Shown piece by piece: positions 7,463 to 16,246 of a stretch of DNA of 64,000 nt (position 1 is the stretch's first letter; each line of letters begins with the position of its first letter). The position numbers were made by a program, and so were the translations under genes. The stretch spans positions 1,168,349-1,232,348 of the forward strand of contig NZ_CM001376.1 of NCBI RefSeq assembly GCF_000237805.1, given 5' to 3'. The notes under the pieces were generated by a model that was not told where the DNA came from, ran no database searches, and saw only the letters and a list, made by a program, of their open reading frames with translations. This stretch comes from Jonquetella anthropi DSM 22815. GTDB lineage: Bacteria > Synergistota > Synergistia > Synergistales > Dethiosulfovibrionaceae.

Positions 7463-8641
7463 ATGATCATGAACCGTTTTTTGAGCGCTCAAGCCAACCG
7501 ACTGAGACCGACGACGATTGCCCGCTACACCGGGGGGCTATCGGCCGAGACGGGAAACTTTACGTCCGGGCAGCCGTCGCCAGAGGCCCTGCCGCTTGAC
7601 GACCTCAAGCCGATTTTCGACAGTCTGCTTGAAACGGAGCCTGCCCTGTTCGGGTACGGGGTGCCACGGGGGGACTCGGAACTTCTTGCGTACTTGTCAA
7701 GTTTGGGGCCATCAATTGGCCTTTCCGGCCCGATCCCCGAACGTCAGATCATGATCACTCAGGGCGCGATGGGCGCGGCTCATATCGCCGCCGCCGGCCT
7801 GATCGACCCGGGCGACGTGGTGTTGGCCGAGGATCCGTCGTACCCGGAGACGCTCGACGCGTTCGCCAAAAGCGGCGCCCGCATCGTCGGCATCTCTTCC
7901 GACGCTGACGGCGTCAACCCAAAAGAGCTCGAACGGCTGTGCCGTCTGCTGTCGCCGAAGGTCCTCTACGTGATCCCTCATTTTCAAAACCCCCGGGGAA
8001 CCTGCACGTCCCTCGAGCGTCGGCGGCTGATCGCCGAGACGGCCCGACGGTACGATCTGCTGGTCTTCGAGGACGACCCGTACCGGGATCTGTACTTCGA
8101 CGAGAAGCCTCTGCCGTCAATTTTTTCGATGGCTCCCGAGCGGACGCTGTTTGCCGGCAGTTTTTCCAAGACGGTGGCGCCCGGGTTCCGCTGCGGGTGG
8201 CTCGCCGGACCGGATGAGCTGATCGAACGGTTCGTCAATATTCAGGCTCAGACGGTAGTCGCGCTGCCGACTTTTATCCATCGGGCCATTGCCCGGTTTG
8301 CCGGATCTCCCCAGTTCGCCGTCCATATGGACGCGTTTCGGTCTGACCTAGCGCGGCGCTGCAGGATCCTCTGCGACGCTCTGACCGAATGGAGCGGCCG
8401 ACGGGTCATTTTCAGCGAGCCGAAGGGCGGGATGTTCTTGTGGTGCCGGCTGCCCGGTCAGGACGGCGTTCAGGTCCAAAAGCGGCTTCTTGAGCAGTTC
8501 AACCTGGCGGTCATTCCTGGGACCGCGTTCAGCTGCCAAGGCGAATGCCTCGACTGCATCCGGCTCACCTACAGCCGCCAGCCGATCGAACGGTTAAAAG
8601 CCGACGCCAAAAAACTTGCCCAAGCGCTCGGGGCATTCTGA
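7463..8641 (+). CDS. PLP-dependent aminotransferase, LysN/2-aminoadipate type
   Basis: A 392-residue fold-type I class I/II aminotransferase of the subgroup also fused to MocR regulators (2-aminoadipate aminotransferase/LysN-like); no HTH domain is present here. PLP lysine lies in AGSFSKTVAPGFRCGW near residues 231-246; the DDPY motif (FEDDPYRDLYF) is near 200. It transfers amino groups between an amino acid and 2-oxoglutarate, typically in branched-chain, aromatic or aminoadipate metabolism. The ATG at 7463 follows GAAAGGTCGAG; a second ATG two codons on is equally usable. It is divergent from the leftward operon and apparently monocistronic. Confidence 0.88.
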   Translation: MIMNRFLSAQANRLRPTTIARYTGGLSAETGNFTSGQPSPEALPLDDLKPIFDSLLETEPALFGYGVPRGDSELLAYLSSLGPSIGLSGPIPERQIMITQGAMGAAHIAAAGLIDPGDVVLAEDPSYPETLDAFAKSGARIVGISSDADGVNPKELERLCRLLSPKVLYVIPHFQNPRGTCTSLERRRLIAETARRYDLLVFEDDPYRDLYFDEKPLPSIFSMAPERTLFAGSFSKTVAPGFRCGWLAGPDELIERFVNIQAQTVVALPTFIHRAIARFAGSPQFAVHMDAFRSDLARRCRILCDALTEWSGRRVIFSEPKGGMFLWCRLPGQDGVQVQKRLLEQFNLAVIPGTAFSCQGECLDCIRLTYSRQPIERLKADAKKLAQALGAF

Positions 8642-8648
8642 GCGAGCG

Positions 8649-8678
8649 TTGCATGTGGCAGGACAGAATATTTATGAT
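8649..8678 (+). promoter_or_regulatory. Candidate promoter for the Cys/His-rich membrane protein
   Basis: TTGCAT (8649-8654), 18-bp spacer, TATGAT (8673-8678), then a leader of about 50 nt to the ATG at 8736. Confidence 0.5.
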
Positions 8679-8735
8679 AGACTTACATTCAGGATTATCC
8701 TATTTATGACCCCACCCTGAAGGAGCTGAACTGTA

Positions 8736-9341
8736 ATGGACGAACAGAACCTGCACGCTCACGATCACGAGAATGAAGAGCACCCCGTGGAAAGCTGCTG
8801 CTGCGAGGGCGATCAGCACGATCACGACGAAGGTTGCTGCTGCGGCGGCGACGAACACGATGATGATGGGTGCTGCTGCGACTGCGATATGCCCGCTGAC
8901 GATTCTTCCTGCCGAGTCAAAAAAATCGTCGCGATTGCCGTCGGAGCGATTGTCCTCTTGGCCTTGTTCGCCGGCATTCTCATGCGCAGCGACGCCGTCC
9001 TCACCGAAGTCCGCGGACTGAGAGACGAGATCGTCAATTCCCAGAGGGACACTCAGGCCGTCGTCTCTGAAGTCGCCGCGCTTCTCGGCAAGGCGCAGGC
9101 TTCCTTGGCCGCCATCGAGAACAAGGTGAACAGCGACTCCGCTTCCAGCGAGGACGTTTCCGCCGCTTTGAACGAGATCCGCGAGATGTACAAACAGACG
9201 AACGTTTCCCTGAACCAAGCGCTGGAGTCAAAGGACAGCATGATCCGCCAGCTGATCGGCGATTTCGGGGCCAAACGTCCGAGCACGCAGCCGGTTCCTC
9301 CGGCCGCTGCGCCCGAATCAGCTCCTCAGAAAACCGAGTAA
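8736..9341 (+). CDS. Single-pass membrane protein with Cys/His/Asp-rich metal-binding-like head
   Basis: I do not recognise this 201-residue protein. The first 58 residues are extremely rich in His, Asp, Glu and Cys. Three CCC triplets (CCCEGDQHDHDEG, CCCGGDEHDDDG, CCCDCDMP) form about three imperfect 12-13-residue repeats, preceded by HAHDHENEEH. A transmembrane helix follows at about residues 63-84 (IVAIAVGAIVLLALFAGILM), then a predicted coiled coil (about 85-170) and a Pro/Ala-rich tail. With no signal peptide the head would be cytosolic. Binding of a soft or transition metal is inference from composition. Start: ATG at 8736 after GAAGGAGC. It has its own promoter and terminator. Confidence 0.8.
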   Translation: MDEQNLHAHDHENEEHPVESCCCEGDQHDHDEGCCCGGDEHDDDGCCCDCDMPADDSSCRVKKIVAIAVGAIVLLALFAGILMRSDAVLTEVRGLRDEIVNSQRDTQAVVSEVAALLGKAQASLAAIENKVNSDSASSEDVSAALNEIREMYKQTNVSLNQALESKDSMIRQLIGDFGAKRPSTQPVPPAAAPESAPQKTE

Positions 9342-9366
9342 TTATTCAGCTCCAACAAGACAAGAA

Positions 9367-9400
9367 ACGGCGGCTCCCGATCGGGAGCCGCCGTTTTTGT
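9367..9400 (+). terminator. Strong terminator between convergent genes
   Basis: A 14-bp perfect palindromic stem (ACGGCGGCTCCCGA / TCGGGAGCCGCCGT) followed by TTTTTGTCTTTT. It ends the rightward gene and might also slow leftward readthrough. Confidence 0.92.
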
Positions 9401-9419
9401 CTTTTCAACCCGTGGAGAC

Positions 9420-10541
9420 CTAAATCACTTCAACTTGAGCGGACAGCTTTCCCAGCCCGATGGCCTGTCCGTGGTTCAGTTGGGATTCCGGCTCCGTTTT
9501 GGGGTGAATGTGGGAGAACTTTTCGCACCCGCTTGGCAGGGCAGAGCCGACTGCCTCTGTGACCTTATCGAGACAGAACTTGTCCAGCGCGACCGGGTCA
9601 ATTGACGCGGCAATCCCGATCGGCGGGACGATCGCGTTGTCGCTCCAGCCGCAGCAGTCGCACAGCGGCGTGATGTCGGTCATGACGTTGACGTAAACGA
9701 CCCGGCGTTTGTCTCTCACAGCCCCAAGCGCGTACTCGGCCATGCGCTCGCCGAAGGCGCTCCGGTCCTCTTCTGATCCCCAGTCGATGGAGATAGCGCT
9801 GACCGGGCAGTGGGTCATGCACTCGCTGCAGCCGATGCACTTCGACTGGTCGATGAACGCTTTATTCGCCCCGGCGGGGTTTTTCATCGAGATGGCGCGA
9901 ACAGGACAGTTGCGGGCGCACCGGCCGCAGGCGATGCACTCTTCAGGGGCCACAGACAGGTTGGCGGCGTGCTGGTCTTTTTTCCCCAACGCGCAGGCAC
10001 AGCCCATGGCCAAGTTCTTCACCGCCCCGCCGAATCCGGCCCTCACGTGCCCCTTGAAGTGGCTCAGCACGACCATCGAATCGGCGTCTGCGATGCTCCC
10101 GGCAATCTTGACCTCTGAAAAGTGTTTTCCGGCAACCGCCACGGGCCGCCAGTCGTTGCTCTTCAGCCCGTCAGCGATGACGACCGGCGCGCCGGTGACC
10201 TCAGGGCCGAACCCGTGGCGAACGGCCAAGTTGAGGTGGTCAACGGCGTTGCGCCGGCAGCCCGTATAAAGGGTCGTCGAGTCGCAGAGAAACGGCTTGC
10301 CGCCGGCCTCTTTGACCGCGTCGACGATCAGACGGGCGTACTCGGGCCTCAGGTACGTGTCGTTTCCTTCCTCGCCGAAGTGGAGCTTCACCGCCACCAA
10401 GTCCCCCTCGGACACGGTCCGCTTCATCTCCACTCGGTTGAGCACGTCCCTCATTCGGTCGAACTTGCTCGTGCCGTTCGCAAACGGCGCGAACCAGATG
10501 ACCGCATCTTCAACGTTTTCCCTCTTTTTACACGCAGACAC
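9420..10541 (-). CDS. DUF362 domain protein with two [4Fe-4S] ferredoxin motifs
   Basis: A 373-residue DUF362 protein. The N-terminal DUF362 region is followed by two ferredoxin clusters, CIACGRCARNCP and CIGCSECMTHCP, near residues 190-235, each CxxCxxCxxxCP. A further CDCCGW lies near 290. The family is common in anaerobes and its biochemical role is not established. Start chosen at GTG 10541, preceded by GGAGGGGG at 8 nt spacing. The longer frame from ATG 10583 would overlap the TATAAT at 10582-10587 that is likely its promoter -10. Confidence 0.88.
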   Translation of the reverse strand: MSACKKRENVEDAVIWFAPFANGTSKFDRMRDVLNRVEMKRTVSEGDLVAVKLHFGEEGNDTYLRPEYARLIVDAVKEAGGKPFLCDSTTLYTGCRRNAVDHLNLAVRHGFGPEVTGAPVVIADGLKSNDWRPVAVAGKHFSEVKIAGSIADADSMVVLSHFKGHVRAGFGGAVKNLAMGCACALGKKDQHAANLSVAPEECIACGRCARNCPVRAISMKNPAGANKAFIDQSKCIGCSECMTHCPVSAISIDWGSEEDRSAFGERMAEYALGAVRDKRRVVYVNVMTDITPLCDCCGWSDNAIVPPIGIAASIDPVALDKFCLDKVTEAVGSALPSGCEKFSHIHPKTEPESQLNHGQAIGLGKLSAQVEVI

Positions 10542-10581
10542 CTGACATTCCCCCTCCTTGAAAAATCCCCTGCGTTCATTC

Positions 10582-10587
10582 ATTATA
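10582..10587 (-). promoter_or_regulatory. Candidate -10 for the DUF362 gene
   Basis: Perfect TATAAT on the minus strand, about 40 bp before the GTG start; no convincing -35. Confidence 0.4.
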
Positions 10588-10633
10588 ATAGTCGTTAACG
10601 AAGAAATTCTCTAAAAACCTTCGAGGTGATCCT

Positions 10634-12880
10634 ATGAACTTTCGGAAGCTCGCTTTTCTTCTTGTAGCCATCGGCCTGTCCGCCGCCCCGGCGGGAGCGA
10701 TCGACCTGACAAGCGTTCTGCCGGGCCTGTCGTCGGACAGTCAGCCGTCGTCGGCCGGTGACGCGGAAATTTTCAAGCCCTCTGACTCCGATCAGGCAAT
10801 CAACGCCGAACGGTTGGCGTCGATTACCAAACGGTTGAACGGCTTGGCCGGTACTCCCCTAGACGAAGTCGCTGCCAGCAACGGCGTCACGGCTGACGAC
10901 GTCAAGGACAGAATTTCACTGCTCAATAACTTGAAGCTGAGTTACGAGCGAATCGCGGCGACTGCGAAAAATATCCCCGGCGCCGAAGCGCAACTTCAGG
11001 CGCTCAAGAGCGTGCCGGAAGAAAACGCGCTGCCAAAGGAGAAACCGCCCTTTGACATCGCCACGTACGAGCGGGCGCTGGACGAATCAGATGACTTGGC
11101 CGTTTCCCAAGAGCTCAAGGAGGCCGACTTGCGCAACGCCAAGCTGGCGCTGAGCTACGCCCAGTCGAGCCAGCAGGCGGCAGAAAGCAGCTACCGCAGC
11201 GCCAAAAGCACGCCGGCAGCCGCGTCAAACGCGTGGAAGATGGAAAACTTAGCTCTGACTGCCGAAGCCGCCAGAGCGGACGTGCTGCTCCGTCAGCTGC
11301 TCATCAAGCAATTGACCGCTGAATCCCAGTCGCTGGCAATTCAGATCAACTCGGCGAATAAAAAAACATCTTGGATTGAGTCGAACCTCAAGTTCACCGA
11401 AGAGGACTACCGGGACATCTTGAAGTCCCTCGATGCCAACGCGGCTTCGCTGCAAAACAAACTGCAGGAAGCCGAGCGCGAGGCCCCCACGGCAGCTGCC
11501 CCTCAATCCGACAGCCAGGATCCAACGATCAAAGAACTGGCCGACTCTCTGTCGTCCCAGAAGAAGAGCTTCACGATGAACCGCATTGAACGGCTTCACG
11601 CCGCACTGGCTCGCCTTGCCGCCTGCCGGCAGATGTGGGACCAGCGTTACAAGCTGTTTAACGGCGGCGTGCAGCAGGAAAACATGCCGGTCATCATTGA
11701 CTCTTTGGGAAAGAACCGGAATTCGATCGAATCAGCACAGGCCTCTCAGCAAAAGCTCATGCTGGCCGTTCAAAAAAGGCTCTCCAGCTTGAACGACCAG
11801 ACAGCAGGGAAGCAAGGCGGAGAAGCGCAAGAACTCAAAAAACAGATGATCGCCCTGACCAACGCCGAACTGGCTGACTTGGACGCCGACGCGGCCAGCA
11901 TCGCGTCATTGCTCCGCTTAACCAGCCGCACCCTGCAGGAGTACAAAGCCCGGTACAACGTCGTCCCGGTCACCGAAAAAGTGGCCGGCATGTGGAAAGT
12001 GAAGACCGCCGAAATCCTCAACACCGAACTGTGGACCAGCGGCGACTACACGGTTCACCTCAAATCCCTGCTGGGCGCTCTGGTGATCCTTCTGCTGGGC
12101 GTGTTCGGCAGCCACAGGGCGACGCGTTTTGTCATGAAGTGGGTTCGCCGCCGGGCTAAAATTGACGAGACGACCGCCGCGACCATCAGCCGGTTCGTCC
12201 TCTACCTGTTGTTCTTCATCTGCTTCCTCATCGCCCTCAAACTGGTCAGCATCCCACTCACCGCGTTCGCGTTCCTCGGCGGTGCCTTCGCCATCGCCAT
12301 TGGGTTCGGCGCTCAGACGCTGTTCACCAACGTCATCTCCGGGATCATGTTGGCGGTCAACCGGCCGTTCCGACTGGGCGACACGCTAGAAATTGACGAC
12401 GTCCTCGGCGAGGTGAAAGAGATCGGCACCCGAAGCACTCGGCTCAAGACGCCGGACGGACGGGACGTCGTCGTCCCCAACAGCAAGCTGCTGGACAGCC
12501 GGCTAATCAACTGGAACCTGACCGACTATTTGAACCGCCGAACGATCACCATCGGTCTGAGCTACGACAGTGACCCCAACAAGGCGATTGAGGTGATGAA
12601 CCAGGTCGTCAGGACAAATCCTCAGGTGCTTCCCTACCCTGAGCCGGCCATCTACTTCAGCGCGTTCGGCGACAGCTCGCTGAACTTCACCATTTACTAC
12701 TGGGTCAACCTGAGAGTCGCCTCAGGCCTGAAAGTCGACAGCGACGTCCGGCTGGCCCTGTTCAAGGCTCTTTCCGAATCCGGCTTGGCGATCCCGTTCC
12801 CGCGGGTGGACGTCAGCCTGTTGGGGGGCGCTCTTCCTCAACAGACGTCGCCTGTCGAAAACGGCCGGCCGAACAGCTAA
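10634..12880 (+). CDS. Large MscS-family mechanosensitive channel
   Basis: A 748-residue envelope protein. It begins with a signal peptide (about residues 1-22, ending PAGAIDL), then a long mainly helical, coiled-coil-prone extracytoplasmic region (about 30-460). Three membrane helices follow near 477-495, 516-538 and 540-573, then the conserved MscS beta/C-terminal domain (about 575-735, with VNRPFRLGD and VVVPNSKLL). The pore-lining helix is the Gly/Ala-rich AFLGGAFAIAIGFGAQTLFTN. The organisation resembles MscK/MscM-type channels. It should release osmolytes under hypo-osmotic shock. RBS GAGGTGAT precedes the ATG; terminator follows. Confidence 0.92.
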   Translation: MNFRKLAFLLVAIGLSAAPAGAIDLTSVLPGLSSDSQPSSAGDAEIFKPSDSDQAINAERLASITKRLNGLAGTPLDEVAASNGVTADDVKDRISLLNNLKLSYERIAATAKNIPGAEAQLQALKSVPEENALPKEKPPFDIATYERALDESDDLAVSQELKEADLRNAKLALSYAQSSQQAAESSYRSAKSTPAAASNAWKMENLALTAEAARADVLLRQLLIKQLTAESQSLAIQINSANKKTSWIESNLKFTEEDYRDILKSLDANAASLQNKLQEAEREAPTAAAPQSDSQDPTIKELADSLSSQKKSFTMNRIERLHAALARLAACRQMWDQRYKLFNGGVQQENMPVIIDSLGKNRNSIESAQASQQKLMLAVQKRLSSLNDQTAGKQGGEAQELKKQMIALTNAELADLDADAASIASLLRLTSRTLQEYKARYNVVPVTEKVAGMWKVKTAEILNTELWTSGDYTVHLKSLLGALVILLLGVFGSHRATRFVMKWVRRRAKIDETTAATISRFVLYLLFFICFLIALKLVSIPLTAFAFLGGAFAIAIGFGAQTLFTNVISGIMLAVNRPFRLGDTLEIDDVLGEVKEIGTRSTRLKTPDGRDVVVPNSKLLDSRLINWNLTDYLNRRTITIGLSYDSDPNKAIEVMNQVVRTNPQVLPYPEPAIYFSAFGDSSLNFTIYYWVNLRVASGLKVDSDVRLALFKALSESGLAIPFPRVDVSLLGGALPQQTSPVENGRPNS

Positions 12881-12889
12881 ACAACAGAA

Positions 12890-12936
12890 GAATCGCCCCG
12901 CCCGAGAAATTTGGGCGGGACGATTCATTCTTTTTC
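12890..12936 (+). terminator. Terminator of the MscS-type gene
   Basis: Long imperfect stem (GAATCG + CCCGCCC pairing GGGCGGG + CGATTC) followed by TTCTTTTT. Confidence 0.88.
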
Positions 12937-12994
12937 CGGCGAATAGCTTAGCGAAGTAGCTCGACTTACTGCACCAAAAACGATATTGGCCAGC

Positions 12995-13129
12995 TATAAT
13001 GTAAAAACCTTCAAATTGGGGGCGTCATCAGGGCGTGCCGGCGTGTGCATGTCAGGCGTTCGTCCTGAGCGCAGCAAGTGATGCTGCAGCAGCTTATGGA
13101 CCAACTTATTACTTCAAGAGGTGACCGTT
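12995..13129 (+). promoter_or_regulatory. Promoter -10 and about 120-nt structured leader of the DegT-like gene
   Basis: Perfect TATAAT at 12995-13000 without a clear -35. The transcript would carry a leader of about 120 nt. It contains hairpins TCAGG/CCTGA (13052-13068) and GCAGCA/TGCTGC (13071-13087). I do not recognise a known riboswitch class; the RBS AAGAGGTG is at 13115-13122. Confidence 0.45.
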
Positions 13130-14290
13130 ATGACTCAACGAGCGTTTCTCCCCTTTGCCCTGCCGGACATCGGACAGAGCGAGATCGACGAAGTTCTCGA
13201 CTCTTTAAAATCTGGATGGCTGACAACCGGCCCAAAAACTCAGCGGTTTGAAAAGGACTTTGCCCAATACCTCGGCGGCGGCGTTCACGCGATGGCTGTC
13301 AACTCAGCGACTGCCGGGCTGCACTTGGCGCTTGAAGCCTGCGGCGTCGGCCCGGGTGATGAGGTCATCACCACGTCGTACACCTTTACGTCGTCGGCAG
13401 AAGTCGCCCGATATTTGGGCGCCGAACCGGTTCTGGTAGACGTCCTGCCGGACTCACTGGAAATTGACCTGGCGGCAATTGAGCGGGCGATCTCTCCCAA
13501 AACGAAAGTCATTATCCCGGTCCATCTGGCTGGGTTGGCCTGTGACATGAAGCCTCTCCTTGAGCTCGCCCACCGCCACGGCATCAAAGTGGTTGAAGAC
13601 GCGGCTCACTGCTTCCCGGTTAAGTATCGCGGAGACTTCATCGGCACGCTCGATTCTGACTGCACGGTGTTCAGCTTCTACGCCACGAAGACCATGACGA
13701 CCGGCGAAGGCGGCATGATCGTCACAAAAGATGCGGAGATTGCCAAGCGCTGCCGGTGCATGAGACTTCACGGCATCGACCGGGACGCGTTCGACCGGTA
13801 CACATCCGAACGTCCTGCGTGGTACTACGAAATTGTCGCGCCGGGTTTCAAGTACAACATGACCGACATCGCCGCGTCCATCGGTATTCACCAGCTGGAG
13901 CGGGCCAAAGGGTTCATGAGCCGCCGAAGCGCCATCGCCCAAAAGTACCTCCAGGCGTTCGCCGACCTTCCCGTCCAGCTGCCGATGGGCCCTACTCCCG
14001 AAAGAGAGCACTCTTGGCACCTGTTCATGCTGCGGCTGTCCGACGACGCCCCCATCTGCCGGGACAATTTCATTCAGGAAATGTCGAACGCCAAGATAGG
14101 GTGCAGCGTTCACTACATTCCCCTTCACGCCCAGCCGTACTGGAAGCAGCGTTACAACTTGCAGCCCCAAGACTTCCCTGTGGCGGAAGACGCGTGGAAA
14201 CGGGAAGTGAGTCTGCCGATTTTCACGGCCATGAAAGACAGCGACGTGGACTACGTCATCGAACAGGTGCGCCGGCTCTTGAGCCGCTGA
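13130..14290 (+). CDS. DegT/DnrJ/EryC1 sugar aminotransferase
   Basis: A 386-residue PLP aminotransferase of the DegT/DnrJ/EryC1 family, which aminates 4-keto (or 3-keto) nucleotide sugars. The PLP lysine is in [14 protein letters not shown] near residues 183-196; the motif VVEDAAHCF is near 155. The ATG at 13130 follows AAGAGGTG; an in-frame GTG at 13121 overlaps that RBS and is rejected. It is followed by a phosphoglycosyl transferase, the same pair seen in bacillosamine-type (PglE + PglC) glycan pathways. That suggests making and loading of an amino sugar onto a lipid carrier (inference). Confidence 0.9.
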   Translation: MTQRAFLPFALPDIGQSEIDEVLDSLKSGWLTTGPKTQRFEKDFAQYLGGGVHAMAVNSATAGLHLALEACGVGPGDEVITTSYTFTSSAEVARYLGAEPVLVDVLPDSLEIDLAAIERAISPKTKVIIPVHLAGLACDMKPLLELAHRHGIKVVEDAAHCFPVKYRGDFIGTLDSDCTVFSFYATKTMTTGEGGMIVTKDAEIAKRCRCMRLHGIDRDAFDRYTSERPAWYYEIVAPGFKYNMTDIAASIGIHQLERAKGFMSRRSAIAQKYLQAFADLPVQLPMGPTPEREHSWHLFMLRLSDDAPICRDNFIQEMSNAKIGCSVHYIPLHAQPYWKQRYNLQPQDFPVAEDAWKREVSLPIFTAMKDSDVDYVIEQVRRLLSR

Positions 14291-14390
14291 GGCGCCTGCA
14301 ACCGACAAAATTCACAGGAACATACGTCCTGTTTGGCCTGCCTCTAAAAGCTTGGCAGGTCAGCCACTCATACAAGAGAGGAATCTTCTC

Positions 14391-14984
14391 ATGACCTCCA
14401 AGCGATTTATGGACCTGCTCTTTACAATTCCCGGCATTATCCTGCTGAGTCCCATCATGCTGGTTATCGCCGTCTGGATTAAATGCGATTCCAAAGGGCC
14501 GATCATTTACAAGCAGAAACGGGTCGGGTTGGGCGAGCGTTTGTTCAACGTGTACAAGTTCCGGTCGATGGTTACTGACGCCGACAAGGCTTCCCTGCTG
14601 ACAGTCCGGGCCGACGACCGGGTAACGAGAGCCGGCCGCTTTCTTCGAAAAACCAAACTTGACGAGCTGCCCCAGCTTTTTAACGTGTTGATCGGAAACA
14701 TGAGCCTTGTGGGGCCACGCCCTGAAGTCGCCAAATATGTGGCGTTTTACCCGCCCGAGGCGAAAAAGCTGATCTTTTCGGTAAAGCCCGGGATCACAGA
14801 ACGGGCGTCAGTTGAGTACAAAGACGAAAACGACCTGCTGGACTGCGCCGACGATCCAGAAAAAACGTACATCGAAAAAATTTTGCCGGTGAAAATCCGC
14901 TACTCCGTCGCCTACGCTAAATCGCACACCGTTTTAGATGATCTAAAAATCATCATGGCGACAATCAAAGCGATTGTTTCGTAA
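14391..14984 (+). CDS. Sugar phosphotransferase (bacterial sugar transferase, PglC/WcaJ-like)
   Basis: A 197-residue monotopic phosphoglycosyl transferase that moves a sugar-1-phosphate from a UDP-sugar to undecaprenyl phosphate. An N-terminal re-entrant hydrophobic helix (LLFTIPGIILLSPIMLVIAVWI) is followed by the signature VYKFRSM, then RKTKLDELPQLFNV (catalytic Asp-Glu pair) and SLVGPRPE. Its length is that of the minimal PglC-like core. Start ATG 14391 after AGAGAGGAATC. It lies 100 bp after the DegT-like gene, probably in one transcript, and is followed by a terminator. Confidence 0.93.
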   Translation: MTSKRFMDLLFTIPGIILLSPIMLVIAVWIKCDSKGPIIYKQKRVGLGERLFNVYKFRSMVTDADKASLLTVRADDRVTRAGRFLRKTKLDELPQLFNVLIGNMSLVGPRPEVAKYVAFYPPEAKKLIFSVKPGITERASVEYKDENDLLDCADDPEKTYIEKILPVKIRYSVAYAKSHTVLDDLKIIMATIKAIVS

Positions 14985-15013
14985 GTCAAGTTCATAGTCC
15001 CCAGAACATAATG

Positions 15014-15050
15014 GAAGCCCCGACACCTCGCGGTGTCGGGGCTTTCGTTT
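15014..15050 (+). terminator. Terminator between convergent glycan genes and pgk
   Basis: 14-bp stem GAAGCCCCGACACC/GGTGTCGGGGCTTTC with TCGC tetraloop; T-rich tail on the plus strand. It probably also serves pgk from the other side. Confidence 0.9.
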
Positions 15051-15055
15051 GTCTT

Positions 15056-16246
15056 TTATCGTTTGAGAAGAGGCACGACTGCCGGCAGGTCTTTGCCCTC
15101 GCAGAACTCTAAACTGGCCCCGCCGCCCGTGGACAGGTGGCTGACCAAAGAGCCGACGCCGAACTTCTTCGCCGCGGACGCCGAATCCCCGCCGCCCACC
15201 ACTGTGAACGTGCCGGTTCGGGTCGCCTCAGCCAAAGCGTTCGCCACAGCCTTCGTGCCGCTGGCAAACGCCTCGCTTTCAAACACGCCCATCGGTCCAT
15301 TCCACAGAACCGTCCGAGCTCCCTTGATCGCCTCGGCAAAAAGCTTTTCCGTCCGAGGCCCAATGTCAAGCCCCATGCAATCGGAAGATATCTCCTCCGC
15401 CGGGACGACCCGCGCCGTCTCGGGCTCCTCAATCGCATGGGCCTCGACGACGTCAACCGGCAGCAGGACGCGGACGCCCCGTTCCTTTGCCCGAGCGAGC
15501 ATTGACCGGGCAAAGTCAGCGTGTTCTGCGTCGTACAGCGAACGGCCGACGTTCAAGCCTTTCTCGGCCAAGAACGTGAATGCCATGCCGCCGCCGATCA
15601 GAAGGGAGTCGGCCTTCTCGATCATCCGTTCGATGACGGCGATCTTGTCGGCGACTTTTGCCCCGCCCAATACGACGACGTACGGCGGGACCGGCTCGTC
15701 GCGCACGACAGACAGCGCGTCGATTTCCTTTTGAAGAAGGAACCCCGCCGCGCTCGGCAGCGAGTCTCCGACGCCGACCGTCGAGCTGTTGGCCCGGTGC
15801 GCCGCGCTGAAGGCGTCCATCACGAACGCGTCGAACGGCTTCGCCATCAGAGCGCTAAACGCGGGATCGTTCTTTTCCTCCTCCGGGTGAAAACGGGAGT
15901 TCTCCAGCAAAAGGACTTCTCCCGCCTTTTGAGAGGAAACGGCTTTGGCGACTTCAGGGCCGACGCAGTCAGCGACGAAGCGAACAGGCACGCCGTAGAT
16001 TTTTTCCACGTCCGCTCGAATTTGGCCGAGGGACAGTTCAGGCACGACCTTCCCCTTCGGCCGGCCAAAATGGGACACCAAAGTCACCAACGCGCCCTGA
16101 GCCAACAAGGCGTCGATCGTTTCTTTGTGAGCAGCGATACGGGTCGTGTCTGTGACCTTTCCGCCTTTAAACGGCACGTTGAAGTCCACCCGGACAAGGA
16201 CTTTTTTGCCGGACAGATCGAGCGAATCAATGCCCCGAAGTTTCAT
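15056..16246 (-). CDS. pgk: Phosphoglycerate kinase
   Basis: A 396-residue phosphoglycerate kinase that interconverts 1,3-bisphosphoglycerate + ADP with 3-phosphoglycerate + ATP in glycolysis. Signature VLVRVDFNVPF is near residues 15-25. The substrate-binding SHFGRPKG is near 58-65, and the nucleotide-loop glycine cluster VVGGGDSA near 352-359. Full length for the family. The ATG at 16246 abuts the gap stop (TAAATG), so gap and pgk are coupled in the rapZ-yvcK-whiA-gap-pgk run. Confidence 0.98.
   Translation of the reverse strand: MKLRGIDSLDLSGKKVLVRVDFNVPFKGGKVTDTTRIAAHKETIDALLAQGALVTLVSHFGRPKGKVVPELSLGQIRADVEKIYGVPVRFVADCVGPEVAKAVSSQKAGEVLLLENSRFHPEEEKNDPAFSALMAKPFDAFVMDAFSAAHRANSSTVGVGDSLPSAAGFLLQKEIDALSVVRDEPVPPYVVVLGGAKVADKIAVIERMIEKADSLLIGGGMAFTFLAEKGLNVGRSLYDAEHADFARSMLARAKERGVRVLLPVDVVEAHAIEEPETARVVPAEEISSDCMGLDIGPRTEKLFAEAIKGARTVLWNGPMGVFESEAFASGTKAVANALAEATRTGTFTVVGGGDSASAAKKFGVGSLVSHLSTGGGASLEFCEGKDLPAVVPLLKR

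Noticed and set aside
8761-8890. DNA repeat array suggesting CRISPR or microsatellite
   Set aside because: The repeats are codon-level repeats in a well-formed gene (CCC/His/Asp units), with no spacers or palindromes.
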